Source: Parus major (Eukaryota > Chordata > Aves > Passeriformes > Paridae). From it: a stretch of 64,000 bases of DNA. This document shows, one piece after another, positions 48,731 through 61,023 of the stretch. The number at the start of each line of letters is the position of its first letter. Position 1 is the first letter of the stretch. The notes under the pieces were generated by a model. That model was not told the DNA's origin, did no database searches, and saw only the letters and a list, made by a program, of their open reading frames with translations. Both the position numbers and the translations under genes were made by a program. The stretch is taken from positions 45,095,326 through 45,159,325 of the forward strand of contig NC_031799.1 of the NCBI RefSeq assembly GCF_001522545.3, written 5' to 3'.

Positions 48731-49005
48731 CACAGAATCACAGAGCCACAGAGCTGAGCTGGAAGGGACCCACAAGGATGAGTGAGTCCAGCTGTTACCC
48801 TCCTATACAGGATACCCCCAAGGATCACACCAAGTGCCCAAGAGCATTGTCCAAACTCTTCTTGAACTCTGTCAGGTTTGCTGCTGTGACCACTACTCTG
48901 AGGAACTGTTCTAGTGCTCAGCCACTCTCTGGGTGAAGAACTTTTTCCTGATATCTAACCTAAGGAAACAGCAACTTCTTTCAGCTCTCCTGTGATCCTT
49001 GGAGC
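48731..49005 (-). mobile_element. CR1 LINE fragment, 3' end
   Basis: CACAGAATCACAGAGCCACA is the reverse complement of the CR1 3' tail. It is followed by GAGCTGGAAGGGACCCACAA, CCAAGAGCATTGTCCAAACT, CTTCTTGAACTCTGTCAGG and a CTCTGGGTGAAGAACTTTTT block, all standard CR1 order. The plus-strand 92-codon frame at 48658-48936 is antisense to the element and not a gene. Confidence 0.88.
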
Positions 49006-50499
49006 ACAAATATTGCTGTTTTGACAGCAGTGCACTCCCTCTGAGTAAACTGGAGGAGGAAACAACCACTTCTAAGTGTTTCGATGTTGTTTCATGTGCA
49101 TGCGTGGAGTAATCCAGTTAACAAGAGGGCTTCTGCTGCTGGAGAGCTGTGATAGAGATAGAAAACATCCTGCAGCCAATCTGGGCATACCTTTGTCAAT
49201 TTGGAAAGGAATTGATATGGATCTACACTGAGGGACTCCACAGAGTGTTTTCCTAGGAGGAGTAGGACTGGATCACATTGTTCTGGTCTGCTCTGAAATG
49301 ACCATAATTTGCCCTGGCCAGGTACCTGAGCTGCTGAAGGGTGGGAGTTGAAAGAGAAAGGACATCTCTGTGTTCATGCTTTGCATCCTATTCTCCTTAT
49401 TGATGTCCATCAATTACTTTTGTAGGATACAAGATTAACCTGGGTGGACCACTGGATCAAATACTGACTTTCTCTCTGCAGATGAACAGATCTGAGAGTG
49501 CTCAACAAGCAGGCACAGTTCAGAGAAAGGTGCCAGCTATCCTGATGGGCAAAAGCATCTCCTGATGCTCTCCAAAGTATCTGTGCTGCAGCAGGGAGAA
49601 CACTGTGCTCAGATACTTCCAGATAACCTACTGTGACAAAGGTGTGAGTGTCCTTGGCCACACTACCATTTCCTGGCTCACTTTAGAACAATAAGGGCTT
49701 GTGAAGTTTATTCAGATTCGATGCTGATGTACCTTTTACCCCCAGGCATACTCCCTCTATTGTCAGTGATAATTTTGGGAGGATTTGTCTACCACTGAAT
49801 GCTTAAAACCTACCCAGAAATTTTCAAAAGTCCAGTGTTTGTGACCAAAGGGCTACAGTGCATTTCAGTACTTCCCCAGGAGATGGTGACTTCTGATATT
49901 TTATCTGCTGTCTAATCTCTTTTGAAAGTTTAGCTTTGAAAGCCATTCTGGGAGCAGAACTTCCTAAAAAATTACTCCTCCCACTCTTCTCTAATTTGTG
50001 GTGATGAGTGCCTTGGCTTTAAATATTACAGTCATAAAGATTTTACTGACTTCTATTTCATGCTTAATGCATACCCATTAGTAGCTAATGACAAACTAAA
50101 GAGTGCCTCATGTCGTGGAATTTCTGCTTGGAGGTGAAGTTTAAAGAGGCCTTTTGGATTAATAGTCTAATGATTCTGTTTGCATGTGAATGCAACCAAA
50201 TTCAGTACATCTGGTTTGCTCATCCCAGCAGACTGAAAATGTGGCAGGAGCAAGTATAAACAAATTGCTTTGCCTAAGGTGCAAGGAAAACCCAGCAAGA
50301 AATTAAAGCAATGAAGCTGTGATGAAGATGTTGTCCTACCCAGGCTTCTGCCTTGTTACACTGGTAAGCATTGTCTGGGTTACAGAGCTCAGGAGTGGCA
50401 GACAATGTGTGCTCCCTCATCTTTCTTTGGAACAAGTTTTCAATCAAAACAGCATGCTTTATACCACCTACTCACACCACATCTGTCTTGACTGCTTTT
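49006..50499. other. Unannotated sequence
   Basis: No gene or repeat family was recognised. Confidence 0.45.
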
Positions 50500-50702
50500 G
50501 TGGTTTTTTGGGGGTTTTCTGTTTGTTTGTTTGGTTGGTTGGTTTTATTTTTTTTGTTGTTTTGCTTTGTTTTCGGCTTTTGTTTTTAAGGGTTTTTTTG
50601 GGGGGAGGGTTGTGGAGTTTTTTTGTTTTGGTTTGATTTTGGTTTGGTTTTTTTTAGTTTCTTTGTTTGTTCATTTTTCCTTTTGTTTGTTTTCTTGTTA
50701 TT
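50500..50702. repeat. T/G-rich low-complexity tract (GGTTT / TTTG words)
   Basis: About 200 bases contain mainly T and G with GTTTGTTTGTTTGG and GGTTTGGTTTT patterns. The three overlapping hydrophobic plus-strand frames here (rich in Phe, Val and Leu) arise from the simple sequence. Confidence 0.9.
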
Positions 50703-51865
50703 GTGAGAGGGAGATGCAAAGATTATAATAATTTGGTGCTTACTGCTAAAACACAGCACCTACAGGTAACACTTGACTTCTCTGAATCTCAAATTCTCTT
50801 CCTTTAGCAATGCCTGCAATGCCTGCAGCTTCTCTCCTTCCCTATCTGCCTGCCCCTCAGTTCTCCTTCAGTCTCCTTTCCACACATCACACATCCCCAG
50901 CACCTCCCTGTAGTTCATTCATGTCTTATCTTCATTGAGATATGAGCCTGAAAAAGGAGCAGAGGGGAGGCAGATAACACGATTAAAATGATTTGTTAGT
51001 CTTTTCAAAATAACATAGAGGTCAATTTCTGAATATTTGTTAACATAAGATATCCTTGCTCCATCCCAGAATTTTGGTGTTTAGGCTTAAGTGTCCTGAA
51101 TTTATTTGCTAGTGTTGCTGTAATTTCACCATTGTAAATTCACAATTTAATTGCACTCTACTCAGAGTTGTAAGTATACAGTTGTGGTGTCCAGTTCTGT
51201 TGGGTTTCTGGTGAGGCATCTCCTAAAGCATTTCTTTGCTTATAGTATTTTGGTTCTGTTTGGAAGATCACAATATCCCTTGTGTTTTAGGAGATACTGT
51301 TATAATTTATTCTTATATCCTAGTTCTTATAGGGATATCTGGATTTCTGTATCAGCTGCCAGGGCAAACCTAGTGGACTACATGACCATCTCCTTATTTT
51401 ACATGTGATTTCAACTGCTTGATTTTCAGTCCTAATTCAGTATTGCACACCATTGAGACAGATTTGTTCTGTCTCACTGTAAAGAATAGACACCTGACTT
51501 TTACCTCATACTTTGTGGGAGATGAAGTATAATGCCATTAGATCTCACCCTCTATCTATCCATCTTTCTTGAATTTTAGCCCCTCCAGTGTTGCATCTTT
51601 TGGCACATCTGAAAAAATGATGGATGTGTTGATAATGCTAAATTGTAATAAAAGAGCTGATAGCAGCCAACTGTATTCTGTTCACATCTGATACATGTGT
51701 TTTTCTCTTGCAAGTAGTGGCCAAAGAAAGCTCCTAAGTGTTATGAAAAGGGCAGTATTGACAGTAATTTACTTGCCTTCCTGCCTGGTGATGGACTTGA
51801 GAAACTGTTGTGTATAGAGTGCTGATACACTTGTGATACATTCTAGTAATTTATTTTTAGTCAAA
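50703..51865. other. Unannotated sequence
   Basis: No feature was recognised. Confidence 0.45.
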
Positions 51866-52560
51866 CATGCCTGTAACTTCTATACACACTCACAGCCACT
51901 TGGAGTTTGCAATGTCTAGAGTGTTGGAGGTTAATTTTTCACAAATGGGATGGGACTGCTGGGTGACACATCACGAGCTTTTATTTCAGGCACCAGTCTC
52001 AGCTGCAGATACAGGAGATGGCACAAGCTCACGTCTGCCACAAGCAGCTCAAGATCTCTTTGTTACAGAACATTTTACAAGTTTTTCAGCCAATAGCATA
52101 TTGCTAAAACTTACAATTGTTCTATCCAATCACTAGAAACACACGTACACCTCCTTCAGGCCTTGCAGCTGCAGCTAGCAGCTGCTCTAAGTTCTCTGTT
52201 TTTTCTTTCTGGGGCCCATTTTCATGGCTTCTGAAAGTCTTCTTACCTTTACTGTTTCCCACATAGAAAGGCATAACATGTCTCAAAATACATAGCAGAA
52301 GTCTTTCCTTAATTTATACTACTGCACAATACCCACCTCTTGCCTTCTGGTGCCATGAATTTTTTAATTCCTTCTCATTATGTTTAGTGCTCTTGTCCTT
52401 TGGCACTGGCTCTGAATGGTCTAGAAATCTAGATTTAAACTTTATATGAAACTTTTCTCTAAATGTGAACTCTTCCATTTTCCCTTGCTCTGTTGTAGGC
52501 AGGCATCCTTTTTTACATTATATGGTCTTGATCATTTCCTGGTTTCTTACTCACTCAGTA
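51866..52560 (-). mobile_element. Possible endogenous retrovirus LTR fragment
   Basis: Several blocks resemble LTRs common in songbird genomes read on the minus strand: a TTTTATTT polyadenylation complement near 51979, the cluster TTTTTCAGCCAATAGCATAT with a second CCAAT at 52118-52128, and a T/C-rich segment to about 52560. No second copy in this window and no clear target duplication were found. Borders are approximate and the assignment is tentative. Confidence 0.33.
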
Positions 52561-55243
52561 CTTATCTCTTTATGAATTCTCTCTGAAAAATATTTTCTTT
52601 TCATGCTAATATTTGTGTGAGGAAAGAAAAGGGTTTATGCAACCTGCCTATATCTGTTTTCTGCTTGCTTCTGTGAAATACTTACTGAGGTCTATGAGGA
52701 TTCCTTGGTTTTTTCTGTGCAAAGATGTACTAGAAAACAACCAGAACCTGGTATGGTTTAAACCATTACTTTCCTCAGGCTCTGCCAAGCTTGATTCCTG
52801 AGTTTTCTACAGTACTTCTGATTTCATATTCCAAAAGCAAGAGAATTCTTGTGGCAATCTTCATCTGTTGAATGCAAAGTGTAACTCTAAACCAATGCTT
52901 CAACCAGCAGCTCATCATAGAAACGAGATACGGTATTTTTAGTGACTTTTAGTGAGATATGAGCAGATCCAACCATACATGGCTCAGGTTTTTAGGCTGT
53001 GCAAGGCTGACCGAGAAAAATGCAGAAGAACCATGAAAATCAAACATGCATGTATTAAGCACGCAGTAGAAAACAGAGTTTAAATTTATACTTCGTATTT
53101 TTCTCACTCTTGGTTTGTGACATATGTTTTTTAAATTTATTACAGTCAATATGATTCCCAGTGCAACAATAACCCTTTTGAGCATAAAAGCCTCTATGGC
53201 AAGCAATAACTTCCTCCTAAAATTATGATAAAAATAAATCTGCTAATGATGTTTTTTTTAAAAAAACACCCCAAAGGCTCTCATATTCACAATAAGCTAC
53301 ATAAAGCAATACTTTGTTTTTTACAAAGCAAAGTCCAAGTAGTTTGTTTGTATGCTAAAGGCAATTTCTAGTGAACAAAGCAATAATTAATGAAATGAGA
53401 GTACGAGCTCATCACCACCAAACTTACTACAGTGATTGCAGAAAACAACTTCAGAACAACGGGGTGCTCCTCACACGGCACAGAGCACTTACAGAGGGTA
53501 ACTTACTCATGCACCACCTCCTGTTTTGCCAGGTTTTAAAAGCACACTTCCAAACTGGGTCTGCTCTAGTGTCTAGTTAAGATTCAGAACTAAGCTAATG
53601 GCATCACATTAGTGATGGGTAATTGTGAAATCAAGTGTCTACATTATGCCCAGAAGAAATCTTACAGACTCTGTGTTAAAGGCAATGATTTTATTCTTGG
53701 AACATCATCAGCATGCAAGGAAGATATTGCTTGCTACAGAAGTCTGTGAGCCCAACAGAAGGCACAAAGCATAGGGTGCAAAATGTGTAAGAGTATAGAG
53801 TTACCAGCATGATGGTAAGAAAACTTTCAGGAGGGGTCCTTCCATGACTGTGCTCAGGAGACCATTGTGCATCAAGGAAATAGTGATCCACTATACAGCT
53901 GACCTGAGCATCCAGGGACTACCCAAAGCTGTACAGCCATGGGGTTCTCAGCATCTGAAGTGACATAAGATTTACTTGCTACCTATATTCCTCCCTTGCT
54001 TCTATCTTATTGAAGCAGCTCTTTTATTAAGCCATTTTTTGTCAGACCTTTCTTACTAAGACCAGAAAAAGACCCTCAACATCTCACTCTCTTTCACCTC
54101 CCCTCTTTTCACCTTACCTTCACACTCTAACTCATGCAGAACAGGCCCAAACCTGGGCTGCAGGTGAGAAGGTTCCCTTGTTTTGGGTGACTGTACCTAA
54201 ATAATTGGATGGATTTGAAGGTGTAATAAATTTTTCCTCTTGATAGGGATGGTAGGAATGGAGAAAAGAGAACCTGTCAAGTGAGGGAGCTCTGTAAACA
54301 TGGAGCAGGAGGAGCAGGCACAGGCAGATGGAAGATTTTGGACATTGCAGAAAAGCAGCTCTCCAAAAGTCATATTATGTAGACTGGGGATGTGGGTGTT
54401 ACTGAGACAGTGTTAGATATGGAGCTCAGATGTCAGCCCAGTCTGTTCTGTACTATTCCTTTTGCTTGCCTTTGTCAGAGGGACTAGAGGGGACATCTTG
54501 GAAGCAAATATTTAAACATTTTTTTCAAAGACAGAAAAAGAAGTAAAGCAAGATAAAGCATTTGTGATGTGGCTTTCCTTCAACATTATCTCTTGCTCCA
54601 TTCTATTAATCTGCTGAAAGTCTTTTATTATGGAATGCCATTTCTGGCAATCCTATCAAGACTATTAAAGGGAGAGGGTGTAAGGCAAGAAAGTGAGGAT
54701 TGTTTAGTTGTCTGGAGGTGCTATTGTCAGTCATCTGTGGTCTTTCAGACACACAAAATCATAGAAAAACAGCTGGAAAAATAACTGGAGCTTTGCCTGT
54801 GGTGATGACTCTATTTTGCAGCCTCACTGCTGTAGGTGCCTTGTGACCAGCCACTGTGCAAAGCAACACATCACACTCAATGGCCTTCTCCTGAAAGATT
54901 TCTCTTGACTTGCCTTCAGATCACATCCTTAAAGCAGGGATAAAAGGTAACATTGCCATGGCTGAATGGTAATGACCTTATGAATCAGAGACAAAAGGAT
55001 GTGCCATAAGCAGTGTTACAGCAGTGGAAATCTAAGGACCACTCACATACCATGATGAGAAATAAGAAACATCATCTGCTTTCATCTAGCTAATGGCCTC
55101 AAGGCAAGGAGAAGATCTGTCTGGAAAGGGAGGAATGGAACCAGGGACAAGCTCCTTGCAGAACATTTTCCACTCATACACAAGCAAAGATTATGTTTTG
55201 TCAGCTGGTGGTGACTTTGAAAACATGTAAGATCACAGCCTCA
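52561..55243. other. Unannotated sequence
   Basis: No gene or repeat family was recognised. Confidence 0.45.
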
Positions 55244-55263
55244 GCTCTCTCTCTCTCTCTCTG
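55244..55263. repeat. (CT)n microsatellite
   Basis: About ten CT units are followed by GTCTGCAG. The combination mimics a strong splice acceptor, but no credible exon follows. Confidence 0.9.
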
Positions 55264-56829
55264 TCTGCAGAGCCCTCTGAGCATGGTTGAGCTAGAGCTA
55301 GAGCTTGGAAATACCTTACTATATTCTGGACTCCCAAAGATTAGAGGGAAGCTCTTTCACATCCCCTTTTAGGCTGTCTACTTCCCTCACAGGGCTAAGT
55401 GACCCCCTGAGTGAACAATATTCAGGTGGCCTAGTGGCCTTTTCATGCATTTTCCAGCCTAATACTCATTATGATTTCACATTTCTTAGCTTCTCCTCTC
55501 AGCAGTTCTTCTCAGTTATCATTCCAATTCCTGTCTTAACAGCAGCATCTGTAAGAATGCTTTTAGTGCATTAAGCAGCTCCAGCTTTGGCCCAGGCATC
55601 CTGCCTCTAGCTTTTGTTGATTCTCATAAAGAACTTTATAGAGCAGACCACACAGAACTTCTGTTGCTATGGAAAATGTCTTTGCACAGTAGAGACCAAA
55701 TAGAGCTTTTGAGAATAAAGTAAATTTCTTTACCAAACCTCTTTGCAATCCTTAACATTATTTGCTTCATAAAGGAGGTAAGAGTGGATTTCTTCCTATT
55801 AGTTAGGAAGGAAATGAAATGTGCATATGAATATGCAGCAGTCTTTATAATGGTGGTCCATATAATAGGTCATGGATGGAAAATGCCTGGTTGAAAAATA
55901 AGGTTAAAATAATGAAAAATATTGTTGCTGTGTGAAACCTTATTTTGCATTTAAATTCAAGCTACGTTCCTCTGATTGCAAATGAGAAACAAAAGCATCT
56001 GTCACCCTCATAGAGATTGCCAGGGGTAATGATAGAGGAAAGGAGCTGTCATATCTGGGGTTCTAGAAGTGACCACAGAGAGGTCTGGTCTGTGGCAGTT
56101 CCAGAGAGGTGGCAGGACCTAGACCACTAAAAGTCAGAGTACTATACAGCATGTTCAAGAAGACAAGGCCTGCAAGAAAAAATTTCTTCTGCAAGCTGGT
56201 ATATCCATAAATAAGATTTCTGTGTGACTTTCCTAGGAGTCAAACAACTCAAAGCTGCATTCTCCACTGCATGCAAAAAATCCTGGAAGAAATTATTTTT
56301 ATAGTCAGACAGCAATAGTCACATAGGTGTTTCTCATCCTGCCAGTCATTTCAGTAAAGTTGCCTCATCTCACAGGGCCCCTACAAACAATGGTTTGCTC
56401 TACAAACTGAATAAACTATCAGGTTCCTCTGATAGGTTCTTTCAGCTTTTCCTGTATACAGCTTATAAAATGGCTATCCCTAATTGTTCTTCCTTAAGGA
56501 ATGGATTAGTCAGCTATTTCATTCATGTCAGATCTGTTATTAAGGCAGAGAATTTATTTATTACAGGTAATCACAACACGTCTGTTGAGAGGGAGCCCCA
56601 GGAGAACCAGGAGGAGCTCTAGGATCACTGATTCATTCTCAAAGAAGCCAATTCTATTTTTCTTAGCCTGTGAGAGGGGAGACTGGCTGTGTATCCACTC
56701 ACTCTTCCATTTTCAGTTTACTCAGGAAAGGGTTTGGTTGACCTCTGTCTTAATGGTGGATGTGGCTTTCAAAACCTGAAGACTTAAAATTATTCTCAAA
56801 GTGAAACATGTTTTTAATTGTAATTTTAA
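55264..56829. other. Unannotated sequence
   Basis: No feature was recognised. Confidence 0.45.
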
Positions 56830-56862
56830 TTTAAAAATCACACATGTGGTGTGATTTTTAAA
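56830..56862. repeat. Perfect inverted repeat (14-bp arms, 5-base loop)
   Basis: TTTAAAAATCACAC at 56830-56843 is matched exactly by its reverse complement at 56849-56862, around the loop ATGTG. The centre forms CACATGTG, an E-box-like palindrome. It is neither a terminal structure of a recognised element nor clearly a small RNA. Confidence 0.8.
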
Positions 56863-57710
56863 AGGTCTTGTTGGTTTTCTTTTTCCCTTAACTATACAGT
56901 TCTCTGTAAAAACAATTTATTTCTATTATCAACCTTGAGTGTATTTTTAGCTGTCTATATATGCATGCAGGATCACTAATATCTTAAATGTCACAATAAG
57001 TGGAGGAGTCATTTTTCCCATCATACTGATAGCACAGCTGGTGGCAATCATTCCAACTTCAAACTAACTAAGGCTGTCATATTTAGTATTCTACCAAAAA
57101 TGAGTTTAATAAAGAAAGACTCGTGACAACAGCCAAAGCTTTTCAGAGACTACAGATCATTGGACCTCCTGTGATTTTTCTTTTTCTTTTTTATTGGGAT
57201 GGAGTTTTCCTGTCTATTAATTCTGATTTTTATATCAATTTCCTTTCTATAATATTTTCTCATAGCCTATCCCCAAACTTTTTAATAATCCTGATGATTC
57301 TTTGCAAAGATATCTTGCTAACTCTACTAAATTAAAGTCAAATAATCTGTGGCAGGCAAGAGGAACATAGTTAGAAGTAGTTTAATAACAGTATTCAATA
57401 TTTACATTCATGTGTGGTTGTTGTTTTTTTTTTCCCTGGTTTTATCTCTCCTGGTGAAATTCAATTTTTAATATCTCCTGAGGTGTTCTTCAGCATGATA
57501 CAGCACAATATAATAGAACCTACTAGATGTAATTAGAATCTCGCAATTCGGAAGTCAAATCTCTTGCAGGAAGATTGCCTCCCACTTCTAGAGACTTATT
57601 AAACATCCACAACAGTCTGTTGGCTAGTACAAATTGCTGTGAGAGAGCTATAATCCTGAGTCTGCTACTGCCTCAGACCAAGGCTTATTAGCCTGTCAGT
57701 GACTTAGCTG
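56863..57710. other. Unannotated sequence
   Basis: No gene was recognised. There is a T run near 57422-57434. Confidence 0.45.
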
Positions 57711-57717
57711 GGTTTGC

Positions 57718-58638
57718 TAACGTGAGGCTCTCCCAGTTGTCCATACATACACACAGTTATGGATATCACAGCTACCATCATGGTCCCTGTGCCTACCCGG
57801 CATCTCTTCCCCAGTCCCGTGCCCCCTATCCTGCCCTTGGATCCCTGGATCACTGCTGGTCCAGCTTGGTGTTCACTGCAGACACACAGCACTCACACAC
57901 TCGTCCCACACTCACAGGTCCCCCAAATCCCAGCATGGACTGGCCACTCACCTGGTACCCCAGCTCAGAGCTGTCTCCCATGCTCATCAGCTGAGAACAG
58001 CCTGAAGCTTGCCAGTGAGCAAACACAGACACACAGACACACAGACACACAGAGCAGGTTTTGGGGAAGGTACAAACACTCAGCCCTTCCAGCAGCTGGC
58101 ACCTGTGTGTGACCTGTGCTCCTACTCCGGCTGACAGTGCTGGGACACGCTCTCGCACTGCTCACCCCAGAAGTTGTTTTTCAGGGCACAGACTGGTCCT
58201 GCCCCAGTGGCTGGAGGTAAAGAGCCCCTGGCTCCAGCTGCTGGTGCTGAGGCTCCCCTCGCTCCCTCAGAAGGCAGCAGCCCCGGCCAGAGGCACCCAC
58301 AGCCCGGCTCTGGCTCCAGCAGCAGCTCCTGGCACTCCTGGCACCGAGTGCTCTCAGTGCTCCTGTCCTGGCACAGGGGATGAGGTGGCTCTGGTGAGGT
58401 GGAGGAGAGCAGGAGGACACACTGCGGTGATCAGGTGCGGGGCTCTGCCAGACGAGTGCTGAGCAGCCACAGCTCACAGGCAACAGCCCCTTCTGTACCC
58501 TTCTCTGCCCATCCCACTGCTCTGGTTCCCCCTGCTCCCTCTTCCCTGCTCCTCTCCTCCATGGCTGGCCTAGTCCCACGGACCCACCCCAGCATCCTGG
58601 ATCCTCAACTTTACATCCTTACCCTTTGCAGATTTCCA
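57718..58638. other. GC-rich block of unknown origin, flanked by a 7-bp direct repeat
   Basis: Composition changes sharply from AT-rich flanks to a C/G-rich block of about 920 bases. It contains C-rich runs, a (CACAGA)n microsatellite (58022-58053) and a segment rich in CAGCAGC and CTCCTGGCA words (58300-58370). CpG pairs are present but not dense, so it does not look like a classical CpG-island promoter. GGTTTGC occurs just outside each end (57711-57717 and 58639-58645). Open frames of 110 to 133 codons on both strands overlap one another and follow from scarcity of A/T-rich stops. It may be an unrecognised LTR or other insertion. Confidence 0.4.
58022..58053. repeat. (CACAGA)n microsatellite
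   Basis: Repeated ACACAGAC units, about four in a row, lie within the GC-rich block. Confidence 0.9.
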
Positions 58639-58928
58639 GGTTTGCCTACAGACTCCTATAGCTCATCAGCTGGTATCACTGACCAGGTTTATTTCTGCCT
58701 ATTGTTTTTAGCAAAGATAATTTCCCAGATTTGAATATGATTGTCTCTTATTTTATTTATTGCCACAGCTGAGAAAATAAACATTCTCACACCCCACATA
58801 TCCATAAAGAAACATCTATCTTTTAAGCTTTTCTTACTATTCCTATGTTCTGTTCCTTATGTCTCTTATATGTCTGCACAACTCTATTGACACCCTCACT
58901 TTTTCCAGCTGGCTGTCTAAGAACAGAC

Positions 58929-59215
58929 TGGGTTGGAAGGGACCAAAAAGATCACTCAGCTCTTGGCCCTTTGCTTTGGACAAGGACACTTTCAACTACA
59001 GCAAGCTGCTCCATATTCCATCCAGCCTGTCTTGGACAATTCCAGGAATGAGGCATTCTCACTGTTTCAGTGCCTCACCACCCTTACAGTGCTTTGCTGG
59101 TATAAAAGTCTCATCTCCACTGCTTTCCTTATCAATTAGTGCAACTGAGCAGACTTCTTTTGGACCATTGTCTTTGTTCACAGCAGTTGATCAAGACTTC
59201 TGTCCTGTGAGAGAA
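58929..59215 (-). mobile_element. CR1 LINE fragment
   Basis: GGGTTGGAAGGGACCAAAAA, CCATCCAGCCTGTCTTGGAC, ATTCCAGGAATGAGGCATTC and CAGTGCCTCACCACCCTTAC follow the CR1 minus-strand order just inside the 3' tail. The tail itself is missing. Identity falls off after about 59200. Plus-strand frames here are antisense to the element. Confidence 0.8.
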
Positions 59216-60963
59216 CCATTAGCTCTCTTTCCTCTCATCTGAATTTTGAAAGCCCCTTGTTGGAAAATCTTCAAGGAATAAAGATTCTCAAACTTCCTAT
59301 ATTCTTTACATCTTGTGTAGCAGTTGTCTTCAACAGACTTGCCAAATAAATGGAAAAATTCAGGTGCAGTTATTCCAGTTATTCATCGGGCCTGCCAGGT
59401 CAGGCCATCAGGTAGATTATATTGCTACTTAGCTTGCACAGCTCCCAGATTTCCTGTCTTCCCATCTATCTGACAACCATCTGGGCTTTCTTCCACAAAT
59501 TGTATTATTAAACAAATTCAGTACCACTGCAAATATTGCTTATCTGTGTTTTCATTCCAGTTCACGATAGAATAAATTGATACTTGAAAGCTTGGTGCTT
59601 TCACCACAGAATTGAAAAGTCCATTTTCTAGCCTTCTCTTGGTCTTGGTCTCTATCACAGAAACTTGGAAAAGTGCTAGCTGCAGTATATATAGTCACAT
59701 ACTGAGGAATTGTACTGTATGCATTTTTATCACAGACAAAATCTCTCAGCCATCAGAAATCTCTAGAGTTTTCTGTGTAATCTCACTGAAAATATGCAAA
59801 TGAAAAATATTCAGGAAAACATCAGTCAAGGAGAGGAAACTATCTGTGTATTGTCACACTTGGTAGATTGATGGCTGAGGGAAGAATTAGGGTTCTAACT
59901 AAGCATCTTAATAAATCGATCTGAATTAGATGAAAAATACTTAATTGCTAGGCATCGTGACATTTCTAATGCAGTGAAATATTAAGCACAGAAAAATAAC
60001 TATCCCTTCTGTATTCTTTAGTACCTGCCAGGGTAATGATCAGAAACTCATTGTGAATAGTGGGAATGATCTTCTTAGCAGAAGAAATTGCCAGGGGCCT
60101 TCTAGTACACATATTAATCTTTGTCTTCACAAAAAGCTCTTTATGAATTCAGCATACTGTAATACCACAGTAGCTCTGGGGCAAAGACCACTTCTTTGTT
60201 GTGGGTGCCTCATAACTTGCATGGAATTTGGTTAATTAATGGCAAGTCAATACATAATTTTCCTTTCTCCAGCCTCAGCATCCTTCTCTTAATATGTAAC
60301 TGCAATATTTATACAGGTTTTATTGGGAGACCCCCACTGGACAGCTTCTGTAAGTAACAGCATTTCTAATTTCTGTATTGTTGATCATTTCCAAAGGAAC
60401 TCTGATGGGCTCTAAGGGCACCCTTGCCTTTGACTACCAGCTTCTGCAAAACTATACTGACAGGGATACCCAGCTCAAATTAAGATTTGAAGATTGCAGC
60501 TGGCTCCCTACACAGCATGTGTTCATGTTGTCTTGTGACAGTATTTAGAGGGCCTCATGTTACCCCTCTGCCAATCCCACCTCTGTAAACAGAGATGCAA
60601 ATAGAGGACCTGGCTTCTCCTCTGAGCAAAGGTAAAGATGTAGTCGTTCACTGAGCCAGTTGCTCAGCATATAATGTGGACTCAAATTACAAGGCTTTGG
60701 TTTGGGAAATTGCAAGAGCTCTGTATCCAAACACTTTGAATCAAACAAAGCCTTAGGGCAGAAGCAGCTTCTAGATATTCAGAAACTAGTAGAGTAAAAC
60801 TGCTTCCTCCTAACCCTCACAGTTCAGTAAATATTTTGTGCAAAACACAGATTTTTGAAATGTCAGCAGAGCCTTTTCTTCAGTACAAGACATTTGTATT
60901 TTGAAAGATCCTTTTATCATGATTTGTCTTCTTTAAGCATAACTACAATGACCAGTATAGAAA
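59216..60963. other. Unannotated sequence
   Basis: No gene or repeat family was recognised. Confidence 0.45.
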
Positions 60964-60967
60964 AAAT

Positions 60968-61023
60968 CTTCCTTCCTTCCTTCCTGCCTGCCTTCCTTCC
61001 TGCCTGCCTCCCTGCCTCCCTCC
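60968..61023. repeat. (CCTT)n(CCTG)n(CCTC)n tetranucleotide repeat
   Basis: CTTC, CTGC and CTCC units alternate over about 55 bases. The minus-strand frame rich in Gly, Arg and Lys is its by-product. Confidence 0.95.

Noticed and set aside
50319..50728. Overlapping plus-strand frames with hydrophobic C-termini
   Set aside because: They are produced by the T/G-rich low-complexity tract.
55244..55373. (CT)n followed by CTGCAG, resembling an ideal splice acceptor
   Set aside because: The open frame after it has no donor before its stop. The tract is a microsatellite.
57722..58734. Several frames of 100 to 133 codons on both strands and possible CpG-island promoter
   Set aside because: The frames overlap on both strands and follow from high GC content. 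CpG density is too low for a typical promoter island, and no exon follows.
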